Assembly (NCBI RefSeq): GCF_030160715.1
Contig: NZ_BSOW01000031.1
Location: 61,272-125,271 of the forward strand
Reading direction: 5' to 3'
Origin: Bradyrhizobium iriomotense
Lineage (GTDB): Bacteria > Pseudomonadota > Alphaproteobacteria > Rhizobiales > Xanthobacteraceae
DNA length: 64,000 bases
The notes below the pieces were generated by a model, which did no database searches, was not told where the DNA came from, and worked only from the letters and a program-made list of their open reading frames with translations. A program made the position numbers and the translations under genes. Positions 1 through 8,577 of the stretch are shown one piece after another. The stretch's first letter is position 1, and each line of letters opens with the position of its first letter.

Positions 1-827
1 TTGATGATCTGCTCCAGCGCGGGGATCAGCGACTCGCCGCCGTCGAGGCCGAAGCGCTTGGTGCCGGTGAACTTGATGTCGCAGAACTTTTCGAAGCCTT
101 CGGTTTCGATCAGCTTCGTCAGGATGGCGCGGCGACCTTCACGGGTGAACGAGATCTCCTTGTCCGGCCCTTCGATGCGCTCCTGGATCCAGGCCTTCTG
201 CGCCGCGTTGCTGATATGCATGAACTCGACGCCGAGCGTCTGGCAGTAGGTGCGCTCGCAGATCGCGACGATCTCGCGGAGCGAGCCGTATTCGAGGCCC
301 AGCACGTGATCGAGGAAGATCTTGCGGTCGAAGTCGGCCTCGCTGAAGCCGTAGGTGCGCGGGTCGAGCTCCTCGCGGTTGCGCGGCGCCTCGATGCCGA
401 GCGGATCGAGCTTGGCGTGGAAATGCCCGCGCATGCGGTAGGCGCGGATCAGCATCAAGGCGCGCACCGAATCGCGGGTGGCCTGGAGCACGTCCGCGGA
501 GGACAGATCAGCCCCCTTGGCCTGCGCCTTGGCGGCGATCTTGGTGCCGACCGCCTTCTCGACCTGGGCCCAGTTGCCGTCGAGCGCCGACGTCAGGTCG
601 TCCTGGGGTGTCACCGGCCAATTGTCCCGGGCCCAGGACGGTCCCTCCGCGTTCTTGCGAACGTCGGCCGGCTGGTCCTTCAGGCTCTGGAAGAACTCCT
701 GCCACTCGGCGTCAACCGAGGAGGGGTCTTTCTCGTAGCGGGCGTAGATTTCGTCGATGTAGGTGGCGTTGGTGCCCTGCAAAAACGATGAGAGGGCAAA
801 GGCTGCGTTCGCGTCCTGGCGAGACAT
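1..827 (-). CDS. sucA: 2-oxoglutarate dehydrogenase E1 component, N-terminal part (cut by window start)
   Basis: This is the first ~275 residues of the thiamine-diphosphate-dependent E1 subunit of the 2-oxoglutarate dehydrogenase complex, which decarboxylates 2-oxoglutarate in the TCA cycle. The protein begins MSRQDANAAF, followed by the E1 N-terminal segment (FLQGTNATYIDEIYARYEKD) that in this family contacts the E2 core. Further on, ERTYCQTLGVEFMHI is typical of OGDH E1. The start is the ATG complementary to 825-827. The 3' part lies beyond base 1, so the ThDP-binding domain cannot be checked. It is the last gene seen in the co-directional series mdh, sucC, DUF1579-like, sucD, sucA. A 257-nt gap with a weak hairpin separates it from sucD, so it may have its own promoter. 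Confidence 0.95.
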   Translation of the reverse strand, partial: MSRQDANAAFALSSFLQGTNATYIDEIYARYEKDPSSVDAEWQEFFQSLKDQPADVRKNAEGPSWARDNWPVTPQDDLTSALDGNWAQVEKAVGTKIAAKAQAKGADLSSADVLQATRDSVRALMLIRAYRMRGHFHAKLDPLGIEAPRNREELDPRTYGFSEADFDRKIFLDHVLGLEYGSLREIVAICERTYCQTLGVEFMHISNAAQKAWIQERIEGPDKEISFTREGRRAILTKLIETEGFEKFCDIKFTGTKRFGLDGGESLIPALEQII

Positions 828-1020
828 ACTTGAGTTCCTGGCGATTTCGGTTCGCGCAAATGAAAACGGCGCCGACACCGATCCTCCGGCAGCGGATCGG
901 CGTGTGAGGCACCGTTTACCCCATTTCGTAGGAAACTTCGCTCGGAAAAGAACGAAGAAGTGAATCCGTTTTCAAAATCTCGTTAGATCAATAGATGGCC
1001 GAAAAAGAGGGCCGAAACGG

Positions 1021-1043
1021 AGGAAACCCGGGCAAAGCCCGGG
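1021..1043 (-). terminator. Weak hairpin between sucD and sucA
   Basis: CCCGGGC (1027-1033) and GCCCGGG (1037-1043) form a 7-bp stem with an AAA loop. Read on the minus strand, the stem is followed only by TTTCC, so this would be an inefficient terminator or a processing/attenuation point after sucD. Confidence 0.35.
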
Positions 1044-1084
1044 CTCCCTGATGCAACTGACACCACGCGCGGTCCGCGCCGGTG

Positions 1085-1966
1085 CTACTTCAGCAGTTCG
1101 GCCAGCGTATGCCCGAGCCGCGCCGGGGATGGCGAGACGATGATCCCGGCCGATTTCATCGCTTCGGTCTTGGAACCGGCGTCGCCCTTGCCGCCGGAAA
1201 TGATCGCGCCGGCATGGCCCATGCGGCGGCCAGGAGGTGCGGTAACACCGGCAATGAACCCGACCATGGGCTTCTTGCGACCGCGCTTGGCCTCGTCCTT
1301 GAGGAACTGGGCGGCGTCCTCCTCGGCGGAACCGCCGATCTCGCCGATCATGATGATCGACTCGGTCTTGGGGTCGGCCAGCAGCATTTCCAGGACGTCG
1401 ATGAACTCGGTGCCCTTGACCGGGTCGCCGCCGATGCCGACCGCGGTGGTCTGGCCGAGGCCTTCCTGGGAGGTCTGGAACACGGCTTCATAGGTCAGGG
1501 TACCGGAGCGGGAGACGATACCGACACTGCCGGTCTTGAAGATGTTGGCGGGCATGATGCCGATCTTGCATTCGCCGGCCGTCATGACGCCGGGGCAGTT
1601 CGGCCCGATCAGGCGCGACTTGGAGCCGGCAAGCGAGCGCTTCACGCGGACCATGTCGAGGACCGGGATGCCTTCGGTGATGCAGACGATCAGCGGGATC
1701 TCGGCATCGATGGCTTCGCAGATCGCATCCGCCGCGCCCGGCGGCGGAACGTAGATCACGGACGCATCCGCGCCGGTCTTCTCACGCGCCTCGCGAACGG
1801 TGTCGAACACCGGCAGGCCCAGATGCGTCGCGCCGCCTTTGCCCGGCGAGGTGCCGCCGACCATCTTGGTGCCGTAGGCCATCGCGGCTTCGGAGTGGAA
1901 GGTGCCGTTCTTGCCGGTAAAGCCCTGGCAGATGACCTTGGTGTTCTTGTCGATCAGGATGGACAT
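1085..1966 (-). CDS. sucD: Succinyl-CoA ligase (ADP/GDP-forming) subunit alpha
   Basis: The 293-residue alpha subunit of succinyl-CoA synthetase converts succinyl-CoA to succinate with nucleotide phosphorylation in the TCA cycle. An N-terminal CoA-binding Rossmann domain begins MSILIDKNTKVICQGFTGKNG. The ligase domain has IGPNCPGVMTAGE near the middle and the phosphohistidine loop GRRMGHAGAI near residue 250. Length is normal for the family. The gene follows the DUF1579-like gene after 33 nt and belongs to the mdh-sucCD transcription unit. Its partner is SucC at 2483-3679. Confidence 0.97.
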   Translation of the reverse strand: MSILIDKNTKVICQGFTGKNGTFHSEAAMAYGTKMVGGTSPGKGGATHLGLPVFDTVREAREKTGADASVIYVPPPGAADAICEAIDAEIPLIVCITEGIPVLDMVRVKRSLAGSKSRLIGPNCPGVMTAGECKIGIMPANIFKTGSVGIVSRSGTLTYEAVFQTSQEGLGQTTAVGIGGDPVKGTEFIDVLEMLLADPKTESIIMIGEIGGSAEEDAAQFLKDEAKRGRKKPMVGFIAGVTAPPGRRMGHAGAIISGGKGDAGSKTEAMKSAGIIVSPSPARLGHTLAELLK

Positions 1967-1999
1967 GAGGTCTGCTTTCGCGAAACTAACAGTGAGAGG

Positions 2000-2479
2000 T
2001 CAGTGGATGCGACGATAGACGCCGGTGAGCACGTCGGCCCAGCCTTCCGCGTCCGGCGAGAACTGGATCTTCAACGAATAGGAATTGTCGTCGATGATCT
2101 CGTAGACGTGGCGCGCATTGCCGCGCAGCGAGCCGCGCACCAGGGTCAGGGTCTTGCCGACCCAGCCGCCGGAGGCGGGCGAAGGCGGCGTGTAGCCGAG
2201 CGAGTCGTACCAGAACAGCTTGTAGGTCCGGTCGTCGCGGTCGTAGGTGAAGAGGCCGTGGGTGGCGAAGATCTGCTTGCCGTCACGCATCTGGACACCG
2301 TCCTGGATCAGGTAGAAGCCGTTGAGATCCATGCGCGCCACGATGCGTGAGGTCGCCGGCCCGCCGGCGTTCCAGCGCGACGGGTAGACCATCTCCTCGC
2401 CATTCCATTCACCGGCGAACGCGGCGAGACGCGCGTGTTCCGGCAGCGGAGATGATGCGGCGAGATGGTCCTTGGGCAT
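2000..2479 (-). CDS. DUF1579-like lipocalin-fold protein inside the sucCD operon
   Basis: This 159-residue cytosolic protein of unknown function has no signal peptide or membrane segment. Its pattern (LAAFAGEWNGEE near the N-terminus, RMDLNGFYLIQDG, GLFTYDRDDRTYKLFWYDSLG, a C-terminal TGVYRRI strand) resembles the DUF1579 / small beta-barrel families that bind hydrophobic ligands. This assignment is by pattern and not certain. It starts 3 nt after the sucC stop and ends 33 nt before sucD, so it must be co-transcribed with both succinyl-CoA ligase subunits. A CoA- or acyl-related role is an inference from position only. The reading frame is intact and its base use matches its neighbours. Confidence 0.8.
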   Translation of the reverse strand: MPKDHLAASSPLPEHARLAAFAGEWNGEEMVYPSRWNAGGPATSRIVARMDLNGFYLIQDGVQMRDGKQIFATHGLFTYDRDDRTYKLFWYDSLGYTPPSPASGGWVGKTLTLVRGSLRGNARHVYEIIDDNSYSLKIQFSPDAEGWADVLTGVYRRIH

Positions 2480-2482
2480 GGC

Positions 2483-3679
2483 CTAGCCTCCCTTGACGGC
2501 CTTCACGATCTTCTGCGCGGCGTCATCGAGATTGTCGGCCGGCACGACGTTCAGGCCTGATTCACGGATGATCTTCTTGCCGAGCTCGACATTGGTGCCT
2601 TCGAGGCGGACCACCAGCGGGACGCTGAGGCCGACTTCACGCACCGCAGCGGTGACGCCCTCGGCGATCACGTCACACTTCATGATACCACCGAAGATGT
2701 TGACCAGGATGCCCTTCACGTTGGGATCGGCGGTGATGATCTTGAAGGCGGCGGCGACCTTCTCCTTGCTGGCGCTGCCACCGACGTCGAGGAAGTTGGC
2801 CGGTGCCATGCCGTAGAGTTTGATGATGTCCATGGTCGCCATGGCAAGGCCGGCGCCGTTGACCATGCAGCCGATATTGCCGTCGAGGGTGACGTAGTTG
2901 AGATCGTATTTCGAGGCCTCGATCTCCTTGGCATCCTCTTCGGTCTCGTCGCGCAGCGCCACCACCTCGGGATGACGGAACAGTGCGTTGTCATCGAAGG
3001 AGACCTTGGCGTCGAGCACGCGGAGCTGGCCCTGCTTGGTCACGACCAGCGGGTTGATCTCCAGCATCGACATGTCCTTGGCGACGAAGGCGGCGAACAG
3101 CTGCGCGGTGAGCTTTTCCGCCTGCTTGGCGAGATCGCCGGACAGGTTCAGCGCCTTGGCGACGGTGCGGCCGTGATGGCCCATGATGCCGGTCGCCGGA
3201 TCGACCGAGAAGGTGACGATCTTCTCGGGCGTGTTGTGCGCGACGTCCTCGATGTTGACGCCGCCTTCGGTCGACACCACGAAGGAGACGCGCGAGGTCT
3301 CGCGATCGACCAGGATCGAGAGATAGAACTCCTTGTCGATGTCGGAGCCGTCCTCGATGTAGAGGCGGTTGACCTGCTTGCCGGCCGGGCCGGTCTGAAC
3401 GGTCACGAGCGTGGCGCCGAGCATCTGCTTGGCGAATTCGGCAACTTCAGTGGCCGACTTGGCGATGCGTACGCCGCCCTTGTCGCCGGCGCTGGCTTCC
3501 TTGAACTTGCCCTTGCCGCGCCCGCCGGCATGGATCTGGCTCTTCACCACCCAGACGGGGCCCGGGAGAGCCTTTGCCGCCGCTTCCGCGTCCGCTGCCT
3601 TCAGCACCGGAACGCCCTTGGAGATCGGCACGCCGAACTCGTTCAAAAGCGCCTTGGCCTGGTACTCATGGATATTCAT
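2483..3679 (-). CDS. sucC: Succinyl-CoA ligase (ADP/GDP-forming) subunit beta
   Basis: The 398-residue beta subunit carries the ATP-grasp nucleotide-binding domain and pairs with SucD. It begins MNIHEYQAKALLNEFGVPIS, the family signature. IHAGGRGKGKFKE and LEINPLVVT belong to the ATP-grasp core, and NGAGLAMATMDIIKLYG plus NIFGGIMKCDVIAEG form the C-terminal ligase domain that binds the alpha subunit. Length is standard. A 198-nt gap separates it from mdh upstream; this gap contains the mdh hairpin and a relatively AT-rich stretch at about 3725-3765 that could hold a promoter. The DUF1579-like gene follows almost without a gap. Confidence 0.97.
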   Translation of the reverse strand: MNIHEYQAKALLNEFGVPISKGVPVLKAADAEAAAKALPGPVWVVKSQIHAGGRGKGKFKEASAGDKGGVRIAKSATEVAEFAKQMLGATLVTVQTGPAGKQVNRLYIEDGSDIDKEFYLSILVDRETSRVSFVVSTEGGVNIEDVAHNTPEKIVTFSVDPATGIMGHHGRTVAKALNLSGDLAKQAEKLTAQLFAAFVAKDMSMLEINPLVVTKQGQLRVLDAKVSFDDNALFRHPEVVALRDETEEDAKEIEASKYDLNYVTLDGNIGCMVNGAGLAMATMDIIKLYGMAPANFLDVGGSASKEKVAAAFKIITADPNVKGILVNIFGGIMKCDVIAEGVTAAVREVGLSVPLVVRLEGTNVELGKKIIRESGLNVVPADNLDDAAQKIVKAVKGG

Positions 3680-3829
3680 CTGGTCGCTCCCTGAACCCGC
3701 GCGTGGTGACCTCGGGGGTTCACCTCTAATTTGCCGTCTGGCATACCATATACCACGACATCTGCAACCCGGAATCTTTTGGAATCTGGACTGCCGGAGC
3801 CGGAAACCCGTCTGATGGGGTCCCGGACA

Positions 3830-3862
3830 TGAAAGCGCCGAGGATCGGGTCCGATCCTCGGC
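3830..3862 (-). terminator. Hairpin after mdh
   Basis: GCCGAGGATCGG (3837-3848) and CCGATCCTCGGC (3851-3862) form a near-perfect long stem 15 nt past the mdh stop codon. On the minus strand it is followed by GCTTTC, a short U-tract. It is probably an intrinsic terminator or a 3'-end-protecting hairpin between mdh and sucC. Confidence 0.5.
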
Positions 3863-3877
3863 GAGATTTCTTTCCGA

Positions 3878-4846
3878 TCAGCGGCCCAGAAGGTCGGGCG
3901 CGATCTTCTTGCAGGCATCGACCAGGCCGGATACTGCACCGACCGACTTGTCGAAGGCCTCGCGGTCCTTGCCGGCGAGCTCGATCTCGACGACACGCTC
4001 GACGCCCTTGGACCCGATGACGACGGGCACGCCGACATACATATCCTTCACGCTGTATTCGCCGTTGAGATACGCGGCGCAGGGCAACACGCGCTTCTTG
4101 TCCTTCAGATAGCTCTCGGCCATCGCGATCGCGGAGGCCGCCGGCGCATAGAAGGCCGAGCCGGTCTTCAGCAGGTTGACGATCTCCGCGCCGCCATTGC
4201 GGGTCCGGTCGACGATCTCGTCGAGGCGCGCCTGCGAGGTCCAGCCCATCTTGACGAGGTCGGGCAGCGGAATGCCGGCGACGGTGGAGTACTTCACCAG
4301 CGGCACCATGGTGTCGCCGTGGCCGCCGAGCACGAAGGCGGTGACGTCCTCGACCGAGACATTGAACTCGTCGGCCAGGAAGTAGCGGAAGCGCGCCGAA
4401 TCCAGCACGCCGGCCATGCCGACGACCTTCTTGTGCGGCAGGCCCGAGGCCTTCTGGAGGGCCCAGACCATCGCGTCGAGCGGGTTGGTGATGCAGATGA
4501 CGAAGGCGTCGGGGGCGTACTTCTTGATGCCGGCGCCGACCTGCTCCATGACCTTGAGGTTGATGGAGAGGAGGTCGTCGCGGCTCATGCCGGGCTTGCG
4601 CGGCACGCCGGCGGTGACGATGCAGACCTTGGCGTTGTCGAGCGCCTCGTAAGAATTCGCGCCGGTGTAATGCGCGTCAAAACCGTCGACCGGCGAGGAC
4701 TGTGCGATGTCGAGCGCCTTGCCCTGCGGCACGCCCTCGGCGATGTCGAACATCACCACGTCGCCGAGTTCTTTCAGGCCGATGAGATGAGCCAACGTTC
4801 CGCCGATCTGACCGGAGCCAATCAAAGCAATCTTGTCGCGCGCCAT
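3878..4846 (-). CDS. mdh: Malate dehydrogenase
   Basis: NAD-dependent malate dehydrogenase of the LDH-like type found in alphaproteobacteria (322 residues) oxidises malate to oxaloacetate. The Rossmann motif GSGQIGG is at residues 10-16, ITNPLDAMVW contains the substrate/cofactor loop Asn, and GGHGDTMVPL near residue 175 carries the catalytic His. I chose the ATG at 4846 (MARDKIALIG) because AGGACAGG lies just upstream and homologues start there; the frame is open 25 codons further but without family similarity. It is the first gene of the mdh-sucC-sucD-sucA series. A palindromic repeat (4978-5108) lies upstream, between mdh and zapE. Confidence 0.97.
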   Translation of the reverse strand: MARDKIALIGSGQIGGTLAHLIGLKELGDVVMFDIAEGVPQGKALDIAQSSPVDGFDAHYTGANSYEALDNAKVCIVTAGVPRKPGMSRDDLLSINLKVMEQVGAGIKKYAPDAFVICITNPLDAMVWALQKASGLPHKKVVGMAGVLDSARFRYFLADEFNVSVEDVTAFVLGGHGDTMVPLVKYSTVAGIPLPDLVKMGWTSQARLDEIVDRTRNGGAEIVNLLKTGSAFYAPAASAIAMAESYLKDKKRVLPCAAYLNGEYSVKDMYVGVPVVIGSKGVERVVEIELAGKDREAFDKSVGAVSGLVDACKKIAPDLLGR

Positions 4847-4977
4847 GTGAACCTGTCCTTTAGACACGTAAGGAGGGGAAAACTGAGACGGGTGGTTATC
4901 CCTTTCGCCTCGCCCGTTCAAGTCGCCGAATGCCCAATTGTCGGGCTTGCCGAGATAGCAGCCAGCACACAGGGACC

Positions 4978-5108
4978 GTCATTCCGGGATGCGCCGAAGG
5001 CGCAGGCCCGGAATCCATCGGGCGACAGAGTTGGTGGCGCGATGGCTTCCGGGCTCGTCGCTCCCGGGCCGCGCTTTGCACGGTCCCGTCGCGACGCCCC
5101 GGAATGAC
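4978..5108. repeat. Intergenic palindromic repeat, family A (GTCATTCCGGG...CCCGGAATGAC)
   Basis: The element starts with GTCATTCCGGGATGCG and ends with CGCCCCGGAATGAC, so its termini are inverted repeats, and it has internal hairpins. Related copies sit at 58617-58696 and 52069-52109, and as a half copy at 12991-13010. It lies between the mdh and zapE genes and is non-coding. Such elements are common in Bradyrhizobium intergenic DNA. Confidence 0.8.
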
Positions 5109-5126
5109 AGCGCTGGCAAATAGGAC

Positions 5127-6314
5127 TTAAGTCTCCACCAGGCCCTTGGTGGAGCCGCTGGCGGTGGAATCCTTGCGGCCGTGCGGCTGCGCCAGATAGG
5201 ATTCCGAGCTCATCTCGATCAGGCGCGAGGACGTGCGCTTGAACTCGTTGGCCTCGTTGCCTTCGTTCGCCAGATACAGCGATACCGGATTGGCTTCGGC
5301 CGAGGCCATCAGCTTCACGGCATTGTCATAAAGCGTGTCGATCAGCGTGATGAAGCGCTTGGCGGCGTTGCGCTCGGCGAGGTCCATCACTGGAATATGG
5401 TCGACCAGGATGGTGTGATAGTCGTGCGCGAGCCGAAGATAGTCGGATGCGCCGAGCGGCTTCTCGCAGAGATCGGCGAACGAGAACCGCGCAACGCCAT
5501 GCGCCGAGCACGGCACGTGCAGGATGCGGCCCTTGATCGAAATATCGCGCGACTTGCATTTGGCCTGGCCGGTCATCTTCGCCCAGGCGCGGTCGAGCGC
5601 GGCACCGGCGTCGGCATCGGCCGGCACCAGCCACATCTTCACGCCCTGAAGTTTCTCCAGCCGGAAGTCGGTGCGCGCATCGAGCCGCAGCACGTCCATG
5701 TGGTCATTGATCTGTGCGATGAAGGGAAGGAACAGCGCGCGGTTGAGGCCGCCCTTGTAGAGATCGTCGGGCGCGACGTTCGACGTCGCCACGACCACCG
5801 TGCCGAGCTCGAACAGTTTTGCGAACAACCGCCCCAGGATCATCGCATCCGCGATGTCGGTGACGTGGAATTCGTCGAAGCAGAGCAGCCAGCTCTCCTC
5901 GAAGATCGCATGCGCCGTTAGCGCGATGACGTCGCCATCGGCGATCTCGCCGCGGGCGATGTTCTGGCGATAGCCATAGATGCGCTCGTGCACCTCGGCC
6001 ATGAATTCGTGGAAATGCGCGCGGCGCTTGTGCGCGACGGAGGAGTGCTGAAAGAACAGGTCCATCAGCATGGTCTTGCCGCGCCCGACCTCGCCATGGA
6101 CGTAGAGCCCGCGCGGCGCATCGTTCTTGTCGCCGTTGCCGAACAGACGGCCGAGCAGGCTCTGCTTGCGCGCCGGCTTGTAGCTCGCAAGCCGCTGGTC
6201 CAGCGCCGCATAGGCCTCCGCGACCTCGGCCTGGGCCGCATCCGGCTCGATCGCGCCGGACGAGACCAGCGCCTGGTATTCCGCGCGGAACGATGAATTG
6301 GGGGTGGAGAGCAT
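5127..6314 (-). CDS. zapE: Cell division protein ZapE (AFG1-family ATPase)
   Basis: This 395-residue P-loop ATPase of the AFG1/ZapE family (Z-ring-associated in bacteria, AFG1/LACE1 in mitochondria) has Walker A GEVGRGKT at residues 74-81 and Walker B in LLCFDEFHVTD. Further family segments are FFQHSSVAHKRRAHFHEFM and LVATSNVAPDDLYKGGLNR. The C-terminal ~25 residues (about ESYLAQPHGRKDSTASG) are a variable tail. The position next to mdh is frequent in alphaproteobacteria. The ATG at 6312-6314 gives the usual N-terminus. Confidence 0.95.
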   Translation of the reverse strand: MLSTPNSSFRAEYQALVSSGAIEPDAAQAEVAEAYAALDQRLASYKPARKQSLLGRLFGNGDKNDAPRGLYVHGEVGRGKTMLMDLFFQHSSVAHKRRAHFHEFMAEVHERIYGYRQNIARGEIADGDVIALTAHAIFEESWLLCFDEFHVTDIADAMILGRLFAKLFELGTVVVATSNVAPDDLYKGGLNRALFLPFIAQINDHMDVLRLDARTDFRLEKLQGVKMWLVPADADAGAALDRAWAKMTGQAKCKSRDISIKGRILHVPCSAHGVARFSFADLCEKPLGASDYLRLAHDYHTILVDHIPVMDLAERNAAKRFITLIDTLYDNAVKLMASAEANPVSLYLANEGNEANEFKRTSSRLIEMSSESYLAQPHGRKDSTASGSTKGLVET

Positions 6315-6455
6315 GGCCCCTTACCGCCAGAGACCGGCCGAAAATGCAAGCCGAGAATTGGTGCCAGGGGGTATGCGCTGGCGGGGTTACGGCGCCGTCA
6401 AGGCGCCGCATTCTGGAATGCCAGCGTCAACGAAGGCTTCGGCGCCGTCAGCCGC

Positions 6456-6992
6456 CTACGCGCAGAGATCGTAACTATCCTCGACCACATAGGGCCCGCC
6501 GCCGGTGGATGCGCGCGAGGAGAACAGCACAAAGCGTTCGGCCGTAAACACCTTGCTGGGGAAATAGCCGCGCACCGAGAGATAGTCGGCGACGTCCTGG
6601 CTCGAGGCATCGTGCAGCCGTGCCAGCGTGACGTGCGGGATGAACTTGCGGCCCTCGGGATCTAGACCGATGCGCTGCATCATCCGCTCGAGCTCGGCCT
6701 GCAACTCGATCAAGGGCCGGCTCGGCTCGATGGCAGCGACGACGGCGCGCGGCTTGCGGCCGCCGAAGCTCGTGAGCCCCTGCAACTTCACCTCGAACGG
6801 CTTGCGGTTGACGCGAAACAGCAGCGAGGCGATCTCGTTGGCGGACGCGCCGTCGATATCGCCGATGAAGCGCAAAGTGACGTGATAGTTTTCGGGATCG
6901 ATCCAGCGGGCGCCGGGAAGGCCGCCCCGTAGGTTTGAAAGCGTCTGACCGACCTCGGCCGGAATTTCCAGACCCGTAAACAAACGCGGCAT
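6456..6992 (-). CDS. thpR: RNA 2',3'-cyclic phosphodiesterase
   Basis: This 178-residue 2H phosphoesterase (LigT/ThpR family) hydrolyses 2',3'-cyclic phosphate ends of RNA. The two catalytic HxT motifs are His37-Val-Thr39 (ENYHVTLRFIG) and His120-Val-Thr122 (FIPHVTLARL). I chose the ATG at 6992 (MPRLFTGLEIP) because GGGAGG precedes it by 8 nt and the protein then starts as homologues do; the frame runs 17 codons further upstream. It is a single gene with 141 nt to zapE downstream and 171 nt to the esterase upstream. Confidence 0.93.
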   Translation of the reverse strand: MPRLFTGLEIPAEVGQTLSNLRGGLPGARWIDPENYHVTLRFIGDIDGASANEIASLLFRVNRKPFEVKLQGLTSFGGRKPRAVVAAIEPSRPLIELQAELERMMQRIGLDPEGRKFIPHVTLARLHDASSQDVADYLSVRGYFPSKVFTAERFVLFSSRASTGGGPYVVEDSYDLCA

Positions 6993-7163
6993 CGTTGAAC
7001 CTCCCGATGCTTGGGCATGGCCATGAAAAAGGACCATATCCAAATTAGAGCCGGCGACGAATCACCGGTAACCTGATTCCTATCGCAGTTATGTGACTCT
7101 GCGAAGCTTGGCGCGGGCCACCCCGGGAAAACCCTGGGAATTAGGGTTAGTAATGCCTGCTTT

Positions 7164-7799
7164 TCAACGCCGTTGCCCGCTTATCGTGCCGAGGAATGCC
7201 TCGACGGTGGGCATGATGTTCTTGACGATGATGTCGACGCCAGCCGCGGTGGGATGAATGCCGTCGGCCTGGTTGAGCTTGGCGTCGGCGGCGACGCCGT
7301 CGAGGAAGAACGGATAGAGCGGCACGTCGAATTTTTTTGCCAGATCCGGATAAATCGAATTGAAGCGCGCAGCATAGTCGGCTCCGTAGTTTGGCGGCGC
7401 CAGCATGCCGCACAGCATCACCACAACGCCGCGCGCCTTCAGCCGCGCCACGATGTCGCTGAGCGCCGCGCGCGTGACGTCGGGGTCGAGCCCGCGCAGC
7501 GCATCGTTGGCCCCGAGCTCGACGATGACGCCCTCGGTTCCCTCCGGCACCGACCAGTCGAGCCGGTCGCGGCCGCCGGACGAGGTGTCGCCGGACACCC
7601 CGGCATTGATCATGTCGACAGCTATACCTTTGTCCTGCAAAGCTTTTTGGAGCTTCATAGGAAATGCGTCCTGGCCCTGAAGGCCGAGGCCGGCGCTCAA
7701 GGAGTCGCCGAGCACGACGAGCTTGATCTGCGGTTTGGCCTGCGCGCTGGCGCCGGCAATCCCCGTCATTAAAGCGACCATCAACACGGCTATGTGCAT
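7164..7799 (-). CDS. Exported TesA-type arylesterase/lysophospholipase (SGNH hydrolase)
   Basis: This 211-residue SGNH hydrolase has an N-terminal signal peptide (MHIAVLMVALMTGIAGASA), so it should be periplasmic. The catalytic Ser is in LGDSLSAGLG (about Ser33), the oxyanion Asn in ELGANDALRG, and the catalytic Asp-His in ADGIHPTAAG. This is the TesA / arylesterase / lysophospholipase L1 group acting on acyl esters and thioesters. I chose ATG 7799 because it begins the signal peptide; the frame stays open upstream across the divergent gene. It is transcribed divergently from the ABC ATPase at 7855, an arrangement known from the ybbA-tesA locus of enterobacteria. Confidence 0.9.
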   Translation of the reverse strand: MHIAVLMVALMTGIAGASAQAKPQIKLVVLGDSLSAGLGLQGQDAFPMKLQKALQDKGIAVDMINAGVSGDTSSGGRDRLDWSVPEGTEGVIVELGANDALRGLDPDVTRAALSDIVARLKARGVVVMLCGMLAPPNYGADYAARFNSIYPDLAKKFDVPLYPFFLDGVAADAKLNQADGIHPTAAGVDIIVKNIMPTVEAFLGTISGQRR

Positions 7800-7854
7800 G
7801 AAGAATCCGTAACGCCTCTCGACCGGGTGCGCGGAGTTGCCATATGACCGGACC

Positions 7855-8577
7855 ATGGACAGTCGCATCGAATCCTCTTCGCTGGCCGGCACGACGCCGG
7901 ACACCATCTCCATCGCCAACGTCAATCTCTCACTCGGCACGGGCGCGGCACGCGTTCACATCCTCAAGGATATCAGCCTTCGGGTCGGCCGTAGTGAAGC
8001 GATCGGCCTGATCGGCCCGTCAGGCTCGGGCAAATCCACGCTGCTGATGGTGATGGCGGGGTTGGAGCGTCCTGATAGCGGAGAGGTGGTGGTCAGCGGC
8101 ACGCCTTTCAATGCCCTCGACGAGGACGCCCTCGCCCGCTTCCGCGGCCGCGAGGTCGGCATCGTCTTCCAATCCTTTCACCTGATCCCGACCATGACGG
8201 CGCTGGAGAACGTTGCGGTCCCGCTCGAGCTCGCCGGCAATCCGGATGCCGGAAAGCGCGCCGCGCAGGAGCTGCAATCGGTCGGGCTCGGCGATCGCCT
8301 GCATCACTATCCATCGCAACTCTCGGGCGGCGAGCAACAGCGCGTCGCGCTCGCCCGCGCGCTGGCGCCGGACCCTGCGATCCTGGTCGCCGACGAGCCC
8401 ACCGGCAATCTCGACGAAGCGACCGGAAAGCAGATCGTCGACCTCATCTTCGGCAAGCATGCCGAGCGCGGCATGACGCTGGTGCTGGTGACCCATGATT
8501 CCTCGCTCGCGCATCGCTGCGACCGCGTGATCCGCCTGCGCTCCGGGCGCATCGATACGCAGTATTCCCAGTCATGA
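7855..8577 (+). CDS. ABC transporter ATP-binding protein (YbbA/LolD type)
   Basis: This 240-residue MacB/LolD-group ATPase has Walker A GPSGSGKS at residues 54-61, Q-loop VFQSFHLIP, signature LSGGEQQRVALARAL and Walker B LVADEPTGNLD. It starts MDSRIESSS; an ATG six codons upstream is possible but less likely. Its stop overlaps the start of the permease gene (ATGA), so the two are translationally coupled and form one transporter. The divergent TesA-type gene makes the locus equivalent to E. coli tesA-ybbA-ybbP, whose substrate is not established. Such ATPases energise export or lipoprotein-type extraction rather than import. Confidence 0.93.
   Translation: MDSRIESSSLAGTTPDTISIANVNLSLGTGAARVHILKDISLRVGRSEAIGLIGPSGSGKSTLLMVMAGLERPDSGEVVVSGTPFNALDEDALARFRGREVGIVFQSFHLIPTMTALENVAVPLELAGNPDAGKRAAQELQSVGLGDRLHHYPSQLSGGEQQRVALARALAPDPAILVADEPTGNLDEATGKQIVDLIFGKHAERGMTLVLVTHDSSLAHRCDRVIRLRSGRIDTQYSQS

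Noticed and set aside
1082..2350. A 422-codon plus-strand frame opposite sucD and the DUF1579-like gene
   Set aside because: Antisense shadow with no recognisable domain.
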